A stretch of 64,000 nucleotides of DNA from Pseudoalteromonas tunicata (GCF_002310815.1 NZ_CP011032.1:1714001-1778000); one strand, 5' to 3'; shown: positions 43,149 to 54,701, numbered from the stretch's first letter. The notes: generated by a model from the sequence alone, not told the origin. Numbers and translations: made by a program.

Positions 43149-44794
43149 ATGCAATTTGTTGCAAAATTGAAATTAGCTAATCAACTCAGAATGTCATTCG
43201 GTTTGATTATTGGTTTGTTGTTGATTGTGTCTATTTTTAGTTTTTTCGACTCAGTACCGCACAAAAAGGGATCGAGGATTATCGTGCTTTAGCGCGCGCG
43301 ACTAATTTAGCCTCTAGTCTACAAGCAAACTTATTAGTGATACGACTCAGTGTTATTAAGTATTTAAATGATAATGCTAATAGCCAACTTCTAAGCGATG
43401 TTGAAGAAAAAATCCGTGTTGAAAATGATATTTTACTCAAAGCCAAGCAGCTAATAACCGATCCGTCTCGCTCTGAGCTTGTAAACAAAAGTGATAAGTT
43501 GATAACTGAATATGAGAAGTCATTTTATCAAGTTATTGAGCTTATTAATCAACGCCATGCTTTGGTAGACAATACGCTCGACCCAGTTGGCAAATCAATT
43601 AGAGTGATGATCACTGCTTTGATTGACCAAAATCATAAAGACAATATCGCGTTATTATATCAACTGGCTAAATTACAGGAGTCTTTTTTATTGGGGCGTT
43701 TATTTGTTACTAAATTTTTAGTCACAAACGCAGCTGAAGATGCAAAGCGGGCTCATTTGGAACTCAATATCAATGTACCAAAAGTAATTAGTAAAATACG
43801 GCTTATCACAAATATGTCTGCGTTTGATCCCAAGCTTGATGAGTTGATGAAACTTAACTCTCAATATGAAAATGCACTTCAGTCAATCGAACAAACAATC
43901 ATTGATCGCAATAACATTATTAACTCAAAATTAAATGTGATTGGCCCTGATGTGACACAATTATTGGAACAGGTAAAAACCTCTATTAAGGCTGAGCAAG
44001 ATACGCTTGGTCCTGTGGTTGAAGTTACTGCCAATGAAATGGAGTTTTTAGTTCAACTCGTGTCAATTATTGCCTTAATCTTGGGGGTTATGTTTGCAGT
44101 GTATTTACCTCTTTTGATCCGTAAACCGATAGGTGGAGAGCCGACAGAGATTGCTTTAATTACGGCGCGTATTGCAAAAGGTGATTTAACACAAAAATTT
44201 GACCAATACCAAGCGATAGGGATTTACCAGTCAGTATCGACCATGTCTGAAAGTCTTAAAAAAATTATTGCTAGTATCGTGGACAATGGCAGTTTGATCA
44301 CTCAAGCAGCTCAAAAGTCGAATGATATGGCACAAGCCACAAACGATTCGGTTAACGACCAACGTGAACGTACCTCGCAAATTGCCACCGCTATAAATGA
44401 AATGTCCTACAGTATTTCAGAGGTTGTGAAATTATCTTCTGGTTCAGCGACAGCAGCTTCCGAAGCCAAAATAGCCGCTGATGATGGTTTAGTGGTGATT
44501 GATAATACGGCAAGCGCGATTAATTCAGTGCAATTGTCGGCACAAACACGCAGTAGTTTAACCGATAGATTAGCGATGATCAGTACGATTAATGATATGA
44601 ATAATCAGGTGGCTGTTGCTGTTGAGGAGCAGTCGAGTGTCTGCGAAGATATTAATCAAAATATTATCGGTATTGCCCATGCTTCGGAGCGTTCAGCGGA
44701 CAGTGCTGCACATACTGCAAATTCAAGCCAAGAGATAACCGATTTATCTAAAAAATTACAAATTATTGTGCAAGGATTTAAACTTTCTTTATAG
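43149..44794 (+). pseudogene. Broken methyl-accepting chemotaxis protein gene
   Basis: An ATG with GAGGG at good spacing (43136-43140) opens a frame coding for MQFVAKLKLANQLRMSFG and a membrane helix, but it hits a stop at 43290. The correct continuation (AQKGIEDYRALARATNL) lies in the -1 frame from about 43241, so one base was lost, perhaps in the T6 run at 43241-43246. The rest encodes a periplasmic helical sensor, a second membrane helix, HAMP-like sequence and methylation helices. However, the near-invariant signalling tip ([18 protein letters not shown]) is missing: near 44521-44560 DNTASAINSV runs straight into QLSAQTRSSLTDR. It should not signal. Confidence 0.85.
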
Positions 44795-44814
44795 GTTTTC
44801 ACGCTATTCTTTAT

Positions 44815-44846
44815 AAAAAAACTGTAATTTAATTACAGTTTTTTTT
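44815..44846 (+). terminator. Terminator after the broken chemoreceptor gene
   Basis: Six A residues, then CTGTAATT and AATTACAG arms, then eight T residues. The centre, TGTAATTTAATTACA (44823-44837), also looks like a HexR operator. Confidence 0.85.
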
Positions 44847-44967
44847 GATCTACGACTTTTGAGTAACAGATGAGCAACAAAAAAGCTGATAAAGTAGTTA
44901 AGACGTTGTAATACTAATAATAACTTAACGATTGAAGCTACTGATCTAGCAAAAAAGGAATATCAAA

Positions 44968-46644
44968 ATGCAATCTATTGCTATTGTATTATTTGGCATC
45001 GTTGGAATGTTGTTTGGCTGGTTCGTCTATTCGAAATTTATAGCCAGTAAAATTTTCCAAATGGATGACAGTATCATTACCCCCGCACACCGTTTAAAAG
45101 ATGGCGTTGATTTTGTCCCAACGAACAAGTTGGTTCTTTGGGGACATCATTTCACCTCAGTTGCAGGCGCCGCGCCGATTGTAGGCCCTGCAATTGCGGT
45201 GTATTGGGGTTGGGTACCGGCGGTACTTTGGGTCGTGTTTGGCACAATTTTCTTTGCAGGTGTTCACGACATGGGCGCACTTTGGGCCAGTAGTCGTCAT
45301 CAAGGTAAATCGATGGGCGCTTTGTCTGAATCTGTGATTGGCAAACGCACTCGATCATTATTTATGATTGTGGTGTTTTTAGTATTACTGATGGTCAATG
45401 CGGTATTTGGTGTGGTCATTGCTAATTCTTTTGTGAGCCAACCCACCGCAGTCCTTCCTGCTTGGGCTGCCATTGTATTTGCACTTATAATTGGTCAGTT
45501 ATTACATCGCAATTTCAATATTATCATGCTGTGTTTATTTGGTGTGGTGGCACTGTATTTGAGTGTGTATGCCGGTAGTGCGATGCCACTTGCGTTACCA
45601 AGCGAAATGTTTGGTCTGAGCGATAAAGCCAATTGGATTATTATTTTATTTATTTACGCCGCAATTGCGTCTTTATTGCCAGTCTGGGTCTTATTACAAC
45701 CACGCGACTTTATTAATGGTGTGCAACTATTAGTGGGGTTATTACTGCTCTATGGTGCGGTCTTTATGTTTATGCCAGACATTACCGCACCTGCATTTAA
45801 TACCCAAATGGCACTTGATACTCCAAGTATTATTCCGCTTCTTTTTGTGACTATTGCCTGTGGTGCAGTATCTGGTTTTCACGGTATAGTCTCATCGGGC
45901 ACGAGTTCAAAACAACTCAATAAAGATACTGATGCACGTTTTGTTGGTTATTTAGGCGCAGTTGGCGAAGGCTGTTTAGCACTCATTACCATTGTGGCCG
46001 TAAGTGGTGTTACATTAGCGCTATCACCTGCTGAGTGGCACGAAGTATATAGTCACTTAGGTGCAGGAAGTGTTGGGGCATTTATTACGGGTGGTTCGAA
46101 TCTTATTCAGGCCGGCTGGGGTATTCCAAAAGAACTTGCTTCAACTTTATTAGCCGTAATGGTGGTATTGTTTGCGGGTACGACGATGGACTCAGGCGTG
46201 CGGTTACAGCGTTATATCATCCAAGAGTGGGGTGATATTTATGACATCAAATGGATTAAAAATGGTGTGGTGGCGACATTGTTGGCGGTAGCCTGTTGTT
46301 TACTTTTAGCATTTGGTGCAGGTGGCTCTTCAGGTTCCGGTGGCATGATTATTTGGCCTTTATTTGGTTCGACCAATCAAATCCTCGCGAGTTTAACTTT
46401 GTTGGTGCTGTCAGTTATGTTAATTAAAATGGGCAAACCAGCCAAATATACCCTTATTCCAATGGTATTTGTTTTAACTATGGCATTTTTTGCTGGTTTA
46501 TTAAAACTTGCAGAATATTACCAACAAGGCAATTGGTTATTGGTGATCATCGATGCAATTGTGCTAATAGTTTGCGTTTTAGTGATGCTTGAAGCCTGGT
46601 CAGTTATCGCTAAATATAAACAAGTCAAAAAGCAAAATGGTTAA
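44968..46644 (+). CDS. CstA-family (carbon starvation) transporter, short form
   Basis: 558 residues, about 15 hydrophobic segments. The N-terminal HHFTSVAGAAPIVGPAIAVYWGW and GVHDMGALWASSRHQGKS, and the later GFHGIVSSGTSSKQLNKD, are CstA signatures (PF02554). E. coli CstA is about 700 residues and is linked to pyruvate and peptide uptake under starvation. This shorter form lacks part of the C-terminal region, a common variant. The ribosome binding site is AAAGGA. It is monocistronic, with its own terminator. Confidence 0.86.
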   Translation: MQSIAIVLFGIVGMLFGWFVYSKFIASKIFQMDDSIITPAHRLKDGVDFVPTNKLVLWGHHFTSVAGAAPIVGPAIAVYWGWVPAVLWVVFGTIFFAGVHDMGALWASSRHQGKSMGALSESVIGKRTRSLFMIVVFLVLLMVNAVFGVVIANSFVSQPTAVLPAWAAIVFALIIGQLLHRNFNIIMLCLFGVVALYLSVYAGSAMPLALPSEMFGLSDKANWIIILFIYAAIASLLPVWVLLQPRDFINGVQLLVGLLLLYGAVFMFMPDITAPAFNTQMALDTPSIIPLLFVTIACGAVSGFHGIVSSGTSSKQLNKDTDARFVGYLGAVGEGCLALITIVAVSGVTLALSPAEWHEVYSHLGAGSVGAFITGGSNLIQAGWGIPKELASTLLAVMVVLFAGTTMDSGVRLQRYIIQEWGDIYDIKWIKNGVVATLLAVACCLLLAFGAGGSSGSGGMIIWPLFGSTNQILASLTLLVLSVMLIKMGKPAKYTLIPMVFVLTMAFFAGLLKLAEYYQQGNWLLVIIDAIVLIVCVLVMLEAWSVIAKYKQVKKQNG

Positions 46645-46662
46645 GCGGTAAATAAGAAATAT

Positions 46663-46688
46663 AAAAAAGGAGCTTTTGCTCCTTTTTT
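46663..46688 (+). terminator. Terminator after CstA-family gene
   Basis: AAAAAAGGAGC-TTTT-GCTCCTTTTTT, a perfect 11-base stem usable on both strands. Confidence 0.9.
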
Positions 46689-46799
46689 ATTGTTACATCA
46701 GAACGTTATTTTGAGATTAAATTAAGATCAGAGAGGTTTTTTTTATACTTCATGCTATAACCTATCAAGGGCTTTTCCTCTTTTGCCATAAGGACCATT

Positions 46800-47885
46800 A
46801 TGTTTGTTCTCCAATCTAAATTTCAGGCGTTACAAAATGCAAATCAAACACTCGAGCAACAAGTAAAACAACAAACAAAACTAACAAAAGAGATGCAGCA
46901 GCAAATTGATACCCTGCAAGATGAAATTGACACACTCAACAAAAAAAAGGCCGCTGCAATCACTAAGCCTTTATTAAAAGCCATGATTGAGTCGTTTAAG
47001 TACATCGAGATTTTAAGAGAAGCAGTGGCAAATTCATATCAAACAATTCAGCACGAAAGCCAAGCAGGCAATAAAATGGATGCATTATTTGATGAATCTG
47101 GCCAGTCATTAAGCCATTTAGTAACGGGGATCCAAGGTCTTACCGCCAAAATGGGTGGCATGAATGATAATATTTCGGGTTTATCTGTGATGGCCGATAG
47201 CATCAATACCTTTGTTTCGACTATATCTAAGATTTCAGATCAAACCAATTTACTTGCATTAAATGCAGCCATTGAAGCGGCAAGGGCGGGTGAAGCAGGT
47301 CGTGGATTTAGTGTGGTCGCTGATGAAGTAAGAGCACTTGCCAATAATACCAATACTTCAGCCAATGAAGTGGCTGAGTTAGTAAATAAAATTATTAATA
47401 ATACGACTGAAACCGTGAGTTCTGTTAATGACATTCAGCATAGTAATACCCAGTTATCAAGTGGTATTGAAAAACTCAATACTGACTACTCGGCAATTAT
47501 CAAAAGCTGCAACAAAATGAAAACCACCATTGTTGATGCCTCACTTGCAAGCTTAAGTCAGGCAATTACACTGGATCATTTTGTTTTTAAAGCGCAAATT
47601 TATGGTGTTTTAGCGGGCCTAAATCATAAGGCTGATGATGCGATGTTAAATCAAGGTTCGGACTGGTTAAAAGAAACGAGCCAAAATAAATCAGGCAATA
47701 ATACTCACTCAGCGGCATTGCAGAAATTGAATGAACCACAAAAAACAATGCAAAAAACGGCTTTGGATTTAGTGGCTGCTTTTCGCAAGGGGGATGAGAA
47801 TTTAACCGCTAAACTATTAACTGCGATGGAAGAGGCAAGTAATAAATTTATGCGCGCAGTTGAAGGACTTTCTTACTCTCGTTAG
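46800..47885 (+). CDS. Soluble chemoreceptor with CZB-like C-terminal domain
   Basis: 361 residues without membrane segments. An N-terminal coiled coil (about 5-60) precedes an MCP signalling hairpin, with the tip [22 protein letters not shown] split near residue 145-165 and [13 protein letters not shown]. The C-terminal domain (about 258-355) resembles the chemoreceptor zinc-binding CZB domain: [19 protein letters not shown]. The CZB cysteine expected after this segment is not visible (MLNQGSDWL instead), and the final histidine appears replaced in [10 protein letters not shown], so zinc binding may be lost. It should work with CheA/CheW in the cytoplasm. Confidence 0.82.
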   Translation: MFVLQSKFQALQNANQTLEQQVKQQTKLTKEMQQQIDTLQDEIDTLNKKKAAAITKPLLKAMIESFKYIEILREAVANSYQTIQHESQAGNKMDALFDESGQSLSHLVTGIQGLTAKMGGMNDNISGLSVMADSINTFVSTISKISDQTNLLALNAAIEAARAGEAGRGFSVVADEVRALANNTNTSANEVAELVNKIINNTTETVSSVNDIQHSNTQLSSGIEKLNTDYSAIIKSCNKMKTTIVDASLASLSQAITLDHFVFKAQIYGVLAGLNHKADDAMLNQGSDWLKETSQNKSGNNTHSAALQKLNEPQKTMQKTALDLVAAFRKGDENLTAKLLTAMEEASNKFMRAVEGLSYSR

Positions 47886-47920
47886 TTTAGTGTTATAATC
47901 TAAGTTCATATTATATAAAG

Positions 47921-47948
47921 AAAAAGGCCAATTTAATTGGCCTTTTTC
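47921..47948. terminator. Bidirectional terminator between convergent genes
   Basis: AAAAAGGCCAAT and ATTGGCCTTTTT arms with a tiny loop. A-run and T-run flanks let it serve both the chemoreceptor and the convergent fghA gene. Confidence 0.88.
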
Positions 47949-48018
47949 TTGTTTTATGTCTGGCTAGATATTTACCTTTAATTCAATACGTTGGTAAATC
48001 TCTTAACCAGAATAGAGG

Positions 48019-48870
48019 CTAATTAAAATACTCAGCATGAAACGCTAAATGATCATCAATAAAACTGCTGATGAAATAATAGCTATGATCATATCCTGGA
48101 TGACTTCGATAAACCAATGGGTAGTTATTTAACTGCGCCGCTTGAATTAACGCATCAGGTTTCAACTGCGCAGTTAAAAACTGATCTTGTTCACCTTGGT
48201 CAACTAACGCAGGTATAAAATCATGGTGCGAAATCTGTTTGATTAAATGTGTACTGTCGTAATTTAACCAATTCGTTTTATCATCACCCAAATACCCAGA
48301 GAAAGCTTTTACTCCCCAAGGGCAATCACTTGGGTTGCAAATTGGACTAAACGCACTGACAGAGCTATAGCGCCTTGGATTTCGAAGTGCAATCATCAAC
48401 GCACCATGACCACCCATTGAATGCCCACTGATCGCACGCTGTGGTGTAACCGCAAATTCTGCTTCTATCAAATCGGGCAGCTCTTTGACGATGTAATCGT
48501 ACATTTGATAATGCTGTTGCCATGGACTTTGGGTCGCATTGACATAAAAGCCAGCACCTAAACCAAAATCATAGGCTTGATTTTCATCATCAGGTACGCC
48601 ATCACCCCGAGGGCTGGTATCGGGTGCGACGATGATCATGCCAAGTTCTGCTGCACGTTTAAAGGCGCCCGCTTTTTGCATAAAGTTTTCATCAGTACAC
48701 GTAAGGCCCGATAACCAATAAAGCACCGGTGCGCGATGACCGAGTTCAATTTTTGGTGGCAGATAAATAGCAAAACGCATCTCGCAATTTAGTGTATTTG
48801 AATAGTGCTTAAATTGGCGATGCCAACCCCCCGCCACTTTATTTTCACTTAATAAGGTTAATTCACTCAT
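48019..48870 (-). CDS. fghA: S-formylglutathione hydrolase
   Basis: A 283-residue esterase-D-family alpha/beta hydrolase. The nucleophile serine lies in ISGHSMGGHGA (about 147-157). LYWLSGLTCTDENFMQKAG near the N-terminus and the C-terminal HPGYDHSYYFISSFIDDH with the catalytic histidine are typical. It hydrolyses S-formylglutathione to formate and glutathione, the second step of formaldehyde detoxification. It starts 11 bases after the dehydrogenase gene ends, so the pair is an operon. Confidence 0.95.
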   Translation of the reverse strand: MSELTLLSENKVAGGWHRQFKHYSNTLNCEMRFAIYLPPKIELGHRAPVLYWLSGLTCTDENFMQKAGAFKRAAELGMIIVAPDTSPRGDGVPDDENQAYDFGLGAGFYVNATQSPWQQHYQMYDYIVKELPDLIEAEFAVTPQRAISGHSMGGHGALMIALRNPRRYSSVSAFSPICNPSDCPWGVKAFSGYLGDDKTNWLNYDSTHLIKQISHHDFIPALVDQGEQDQFLTAQLKPDALIQAAQLNNYPLVYRSHPGYDHSYYFISSFIDDHLAFHAEYFN

Positions 48871-48881
48871 AACATGACCGT

Positions 48882-50087
<1,206 letters not shown>

Positions 50088-50190
50088 TTAAAACTGATTT
50101 CATCGGCCTATGAACGTGCCCACAGTTGTATTAGTACAGTTACCTTATACAAACACGGTAGGTTAAACACCTCAATACGTTAAAAATTAA

Positions 50191-50220
50191 AAAAAAGAGC
50201 AGGCATTTTGCCTGCTCTTT
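50191..50220 (-). terminator. Terminator of the RND pump operon
   Basis: AAAGAGCAGGCA and TGCCTGCTCTTT arms. On the minus strand a run of T residues follows, about 35 bases beyond the permease stop codon. Confidence 0.92.
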
Positions 50221-50253
50221 AAGACTAATCATTATTTTGTTTAAAAATTGGCT

Positions 50254-53200
50254 TTAGTCAATTTCAACGTGTTCTTTTTTATGATGCTCAACTATCTCTG
50301 CTTGTAGTTCCGTTTTTGAACGAGGCTCAAACAAACGACGTTGGGTTAACCAATAAAAGAACAAAGGTACAAAAAAGATAGCTAAGAATGTTGCGGCCAT
50401 CATACCGCCCATCACCCCAGTTCCAACACTATGGCGGGCACCTGCACCGGCACCAGAGCTTAATACCAAAGGCACAACGCCTAAAATAAATGCAAGTGAG
50501 GTCATGATGATAGGTCTAAAACGTAAACGAGCCGCTTCAAGTGCTGCGGCACTTGCAGACCAACCTTGTTGGTACTTCATTAGCGCATATTCAACAATTA
50601 AGATGGCATTTTTACTGGCAAGACCAAGCAGTGTAACTAAACCAATTTGGAAATAAACATCGTTAGTCATGCCTGCAATCCAAATGGCAATCAGCGCACC
50701 AAACGTACCAAATGGTAGGGCAAGTAATACTGACAATGGCAAAGACCAGCGCTCATACAAGGCGGCTAAAATTAAGAACACCATAATAACTGCCAGCGTT
50801 AACGCAAGTCCGGTGGTACCAGAACTGCGTTTTTCTTGAAAGGCAGTGCCTGTCCAGTCATAGGTCATATCAGCTGGAAGTACCTCTTTGGCTAAGCGTT
50901 CGATTTCAGCAATCGCTTGACCTGAGCTGTATCCTGGTGCTGCATTACCAAATAATTTAACCGCAGGTAAATTGTTATAACGATTTAAGCTATCTGGGCC
51001 TCGGCTATGGTCGATGCTGGTAAAGGCTGAAATCGGCACCATATCGCCTTGTTTATTTTTAACATAAATGCGACCAATGTCCTCAGGTGACATTCTAAAC
51101 TCAGCCTCAGCCGACATTAATACCTGCCAAGCACGACCAAACTTATTAAAATCGTTAATGTAAGCTGTACCTAAAGTACCCGCAAGGGCGCTAAATGCAT
51201 CGTTGAGTTCAATTCCCATTGCATGGGCTTGTTCACGGTCTACATTTACTTTGAGCTGCGGTGTATTTGGGCGCCACAAGGTTTGAATGCCTGAAACAAT
51301 TTGGCTTTGTTGCGCAGCCCCCATCATGGCTCCCATGGCTTGCTGAAGCTTTTCAGGGCCGCCAGCGCCTTTGTTTTGAATATAAAACTCAAAACCACCT
51401 GTGCTACCTAAACCAAAAATGGGTGGTGGATTAAAGGCAAGCACTAAGGCTTCTTTAATCGAAGCTGTTTTCATAAACAACTCACCAACGAGTTGCTGCG
51501 AGGTAACTTGACGTTCGTCCCAATGTTTTTGCGTCACAAACAAGGTTGCAGCCGAGCTTTTATAACCACCACCAATAAAGTCAAAACCAGTAAAAGCAAT
51601 GACATTTTCATTAGCTGGATTTGATTTTGCTGCTGCAATCACTTCTGCGACTACTTTTTCAGTACGCTCAAGCGATGCACCATCAGGTAAAAAGACTGCT
51701 GAAATATAGAAACCTTGGTCTTCATCAGGTACTAACGAGCCAGGCGTTTTTTGCCACAATCCTATGGTAATGAACACCATGCCAGCAACAAGCACAAAAC
51801 CTAAAATGCCGCGGCGAACAAAAAAGCTTACCGCATTAACATAACCACCTGTCATGGCATGAAAGCGTTTATTAAACCAAACAAAAAATCCAGCCGTTTG
51901 TTTATGCTCAGGTTTTAAGATTAATACACATAGCGCTGGTGTCATGGTCAGTGCAACGACTCCAGACAAACTGACTGCAATCGAAATAGTAATCGCAAAT
52001 TGGCGGAATAATTCGCCTGTTAAGCCACCTAAAAATGCAATTGGCACAAATACCGAACACAGAACCAATACAATTGCGACCACAGGACCACTTACTTCTT
52101 GCATGGCTTTAATGGCAGCATCACGCGGGCTTAGTTTTTCCTCGTGCATTAAACGCTCAACGTTTTCAAGCACAACGATTGCATCATCAACCACGATACC
52201 AATTGAAAGCACCATACCAAATAATGTTAAGGTATTAATTGAGTAGCCAAGCATATAAAGACCCGCAAATGTGCCTAGTAATGATACTGGCACTGCAAGG
52301 GTTGGAATTAACGTGGCACGCCAGTTTTGTAAGAATAAATACACCACTAAGAATACCAATACCATGGCTTCTACTAGGGTTTTCATTACTTCTCGAATGG
52401 ATACTTCAACAAAACGCGTGGTGTCGTATGGTGTAAGATGCGCTAAGCCAGTAGGGAATTGCTCTTTAATTTCAGCAACGGTTTGGTTTACTTCAGCCGC
52501 AACATCTAACGCATTAGCGCCAGGTTGTAAGAAAATACCGAGTAAGACAGCTTGCTTACCATTAATCGTACCTTCAAAGTCATAGTCTTTTGAGCCAAGT
52601 TCAACACGCGCTATGTCTTTTAAACGTAAATTACTGCCATCAGGATTGGCACGAACGATAATATTAGCAAACTCTTCTGGAGTTGATAATCGACCTTGTG
52701 CAGTGACACTGTAGACTATTTCTTGTGGGCTTGACGATGTTGGTGTTGAGCCAATTTTACCTGCCGCATATTGCGAGTTTTGCTGACGTACCGCGTGGGT
52801 AACATCATCAACTGTAATTTTAAGCTGGCTCATTAAATCTGGGCGCAGCCAAATACGCATCGCATAATCTTTGGCACCAAAAATTTGTACGTTGGTCGTA
52901 CCAGGAATACGCTTGATGCGATCAAGAATATTCATAGTGACATAATTTGATGTCCACAATGACTCACGACTACCATCCGGTGAATAAAACGCATGTACTT
53001 GTAAAAAGCTCGAAGACCCTTTTTGAACAATCACACCTTGGCGGCGGGTTTCTTCGGGCAAGCGCGCTTCTACTTGTTTTACACGGTTATTTACATTTAC
53101 CGCAGCTTGGTCAACATCAGTGCCAATCTCAAAGGTTACTTCAATGGTTGTGACACCTGAACTGGTTGATGTTGATGACATATACATCATGCCTTCCACA

Positions 53201-53415
53201 CCTGTGATGGCATTTTCAATTGGTGCAGCAACTGTTTGCTCAAGCACTTGAGCCGACGCGCCAGGATATACCGCCGTTACTTGAACAACGGGAGGAGCGA
53301 TTTCAGGATATTGTGCGATGGGTAAGGCACGCATGGCCGCAAGGCCTGCAAGCACCAACACAATTGAAATCACAAAGGCAAAAATGGGCCTATCGATAAA
53401 ATAACGAGAAAACAT
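50254..53415 (-). CDS. RND multidrug efflux permease, HAE1 (AcrB/MexB) family
   Basis: 1053 residues, the normal length of HAE1 pumps. It starts MFSRYFIDRPIFAFVISI, has periplasmic pore and docking domains after helices 1 and 7, and carries the proton-relay pair in GIVVDDAIVVLENVERL (Asp-Asp near 405-406). The C-terminal half repeats the topology. It exports drugs, detergents or other hydrophobic compounds with a fusion protein and an outer-membrane channel. No outer-membrane channel gene is linked, so a TolC-like protein encoded elsewhere would be needed. It starts two bases after the adaptor gene ends. Confidence 0.95.
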   Translation of the reverse strand: MFSRYFIDRPIFAFVISIVLVLAGLAAMRALPIAQYPEIAPPVVQVTAVYPGASAQVLEQTVAAPIENAITGVEGMMYMSSTSTSSGVTTIEVTFEIGTDVDQAAVNVNNRVKQVEARLPEETRRQGVIVQKGSSSFLQVHAFYSPDGSRESLWTSNYVTMNILDRIKRIPGTTNVQIFGAKDYAMRIWLRPDLMSQLKITVDDVTHAVRQQNSQYAAGKIGSTPTSSSPQEIVYSVTAQGRLSTPEEFANIIVRANPDGSNLRLKDIARVELGSKDYDFEGTINGKQAVLLGIFLQPGANALDVAAEVNQTVAEIKEQFPTGLAHLTPYDTTRFVEVSIREVMKTLVEAMVLVFLVVYLFLQNWRATLIPTLAVPVSLLGTFAGLYMLGYSINTLTLFGMVLSIGIVVDDAIVVLENVERLMHEEKLSPRDAAIKAMQEVSGPVVAIVLVLCSVFVPIAFLGGLTGELFRQFAITISIAVSLSGVVALTMTPALCVLILKPEHKQTAGFFVWFNKRFHAMTGGYVNAVSFFVRRGILGFVLVAGMVFITIGLWQKTPGSLVPDEDQGFYISAVFLPDGASLERTEKVVAEVIAAAKSNPANENVIAFTGFDFIGGGYKSSAATLFVTQKHWDERQVTSQQLVGELFMKTASIKEALVLAFNPPPIFGLGSTGGFEFYIQNKGAGGPEKLQQAMGAMMGAAQQSQIVSGIQTLWRPNTPQLKVNVDREQAHAMGIELNDAFSALAGTLGTAYINDFNKFGRAWQVLMSAEAEFRMSPEDIGRIYVKNKQGDMVPISAFTSIDHSRGPDSLNRYNNLPAVKLFGNAAPGYSSGQAIAEIERLAKEVLPADMTYDWTGTAFQEKRSSGTTGLALTLAVIMVFLILAALYERWSLPLSVLLALPFGTFGALIAIWIAGMTNDVYFQIGLVTLLGLASKNAILIVEYALMKYQQGWSASAAALEAARLRFRPIIMTSLAFILGVVPLVLSSGAGAGARHSVGTGVMGGMMAATFLAIFFVPLFFYWLTQRRLFEPRSKTELQAEIVEHHKKEHVEID

Positions 53416-53417
53416 AT

Positions 53418-54608
53418 TTATTCCTTGTGAGCGCTATCTGTGGCGGCTAATTGAACGGGCATGCCAGGGAAGAAAATCCGAGCGACACCATCAACAATTA
53501 CTTTATCGCCAGCATTTAAGCCTTTACGAATAATCCAACTATTTTCGGCTTGATGGTCTTGGTTGAACTTAGTCCATTCACCTACTTCTACTGGTGTTGG
53601 GCTTGCAATCGTTTGGCCTTGTTCATTACTGATATAACGATAAACAAATTTACCCATACCATTATCAAGTACTGCACGTTGTGGGATCACAAAGACATTA
53701 TTACGCTCTGCACCACTTAGAATTACTTTAACAAACTGACCTGAGCGAAGTTGATAATCTGGATTTGGCACAACGGCTTGAAATTCGCTTGTACCGGTTG
53801 CTGGATTTATACGTACATCGCTAAAGTTAACCGTACCTGAAAGCGGATAAGCGCGGCCATTTTGTAATTGAATGTCTGTTTTCCAATGACCATCTTTGGG
53901 TAAGGTGAGTTGACCTGTGGTAACATCATCACGCATTTGCAGTTGCTCACGCTCTGAAAAACCAAATCGTAATAACATAGGATCAAGTTGAGTGATTTGC
54001 GTGAGTAATAATTCAGGACCAGGAACATAAGTCCCTTCAGAAACAAACTCTCGGCCTAATACCCCTTTAATTGGTGATTGAACTTGCGCATATTGTAAAT
54101 TCAACTCAGCTTCTTGTAAGCGAGTTTCACTCGACTTTACTTGTGCTTGAGCGATTTCATAATCTGACACTGCTGTATCATAATCACGTTGTGATACTGA
54201 TTTTTCTGCACGTAATGTTTTAAGACGCTCAACTTCGCGAACAGTTTGAGCAAGTCTAGCTTTAGCACCTTGTAAATCGGCTTGGCTTAAAGACAAGGCT
54301 AATTTAAACGGTTGTAAATCGATGGTAAAAAGTGATTGACCTGCTTGAACGCGTTCACCTTCAGCAAAATTGCGAGATTCTAAAATACCGGCAACACGAG
54401 AGCGGACTTGGACTTCTTTTGAACCTGTTAAGGTTGCAGGTAGTTCAATCGTAAAAGAGGCTGTAGTAGGTTTTACTTCTAATACAGTAACTTGAGCTGG
54501 TGGCATCGAATGAGCTGGTGCTGGCGCTTGTTCGGAGCACGCACTTAGCAGACCCACCATGGCCAAAGCGAGTAGCGTACGAGGACGAACTTGTGTAACT
54601 GAATTCAT
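53418..54608 (-). CDS. RND periplasmic adaptor (membrane fusion) lipoprotein
   Basis: 396 residues. The lipobox LLSAC gives lipid cysteine 24. Order: a barrel-sandwich domain (ELPATLTGSKEVQVRSRVAGIL), an alpha-helical hairpin (about 100-165, with RLKTLRAEKSVSQRDYDTA), and a beta-barrel domain with VIPQRAVLDNGMGKFVYRY. It is AcrA/MexA-like and bridges the permease to the outer-membrane channel. It is the first gene of the pump operon, divergent from the TetR gene with operators between. Confidence 0.94.
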   Translation of the reverse strand: MNSVTQVRPRTLLALAMVGLLSACSEQAPAPAHSMPPAQVTVLEVKPTTASFTIELPATLTGSKEVQVRSRVAGILESRNFAEGERVQAGQSLFTIDLQPFKLALSLSQADLQGAKARLAQTVREVERLKTLRAEKSVSQRDYDTAVSDYEIAQAQVKSSETRLQEAELNLQYAQVQSPIKGVLGREFVSEGTYVPGPELLLTQITQLDPMLLRFGFSEREQLQMRDDVTTGQLTLPKDGHWKTDIQLQNGRAYPLSGTVNFSDVRINPATGTSEFQAVVPNPDYQLRSGQFVKVILSGAERNNVFVIPQRAVLDNGMGKFVYRYISNEQGQTIASPTPVEVGEWTKFNQDHQAENSWIIRKGLNAGDKVIVDGVARIFFPGMPVQLAATDSAHKE

Positions 54609-54650
54609 ATAATAAAAGCTCCAGATAAATTTGAACGTTAAGTCGACAAA

Positions 54651-54701
54651 GTAAACGATAGTGTATACGCTTATAAGAAGAAGGTAAACGATACCGTATA
54701 C
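54651..54701. promoter_or_regulatory. Paired TetR-type operators in the pump/regulator intergenic region
   Basis: GTAAACGATAGTGTATAC (54651-54668) and GTAAACGATACCGTATAC (54684-54701) are near-identical 18-base imperfect palindromes, 33 bases apart, between the divergent pump and tetR-type genes. A TATAAT -10 for the regulator lies at 54732-54737. Binding by the neighbouring TetR protein is inferred from position. Confidence 0.7.

Noticed and set aside
43149..43292. Short separate gene coding for a 47-residue membrane peptide
   Set aside because: Its sequence is the N-terminus of the following chemoreceptor, which continues in the next frame, so a frameshift explains it better.
46085..46105. 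GGTTCGAATC resembling a tRNA T-arm
   Set aside because: It lies within the coding sequence of the CstA-family transporter and no acceptor or anticodon arms surround it.
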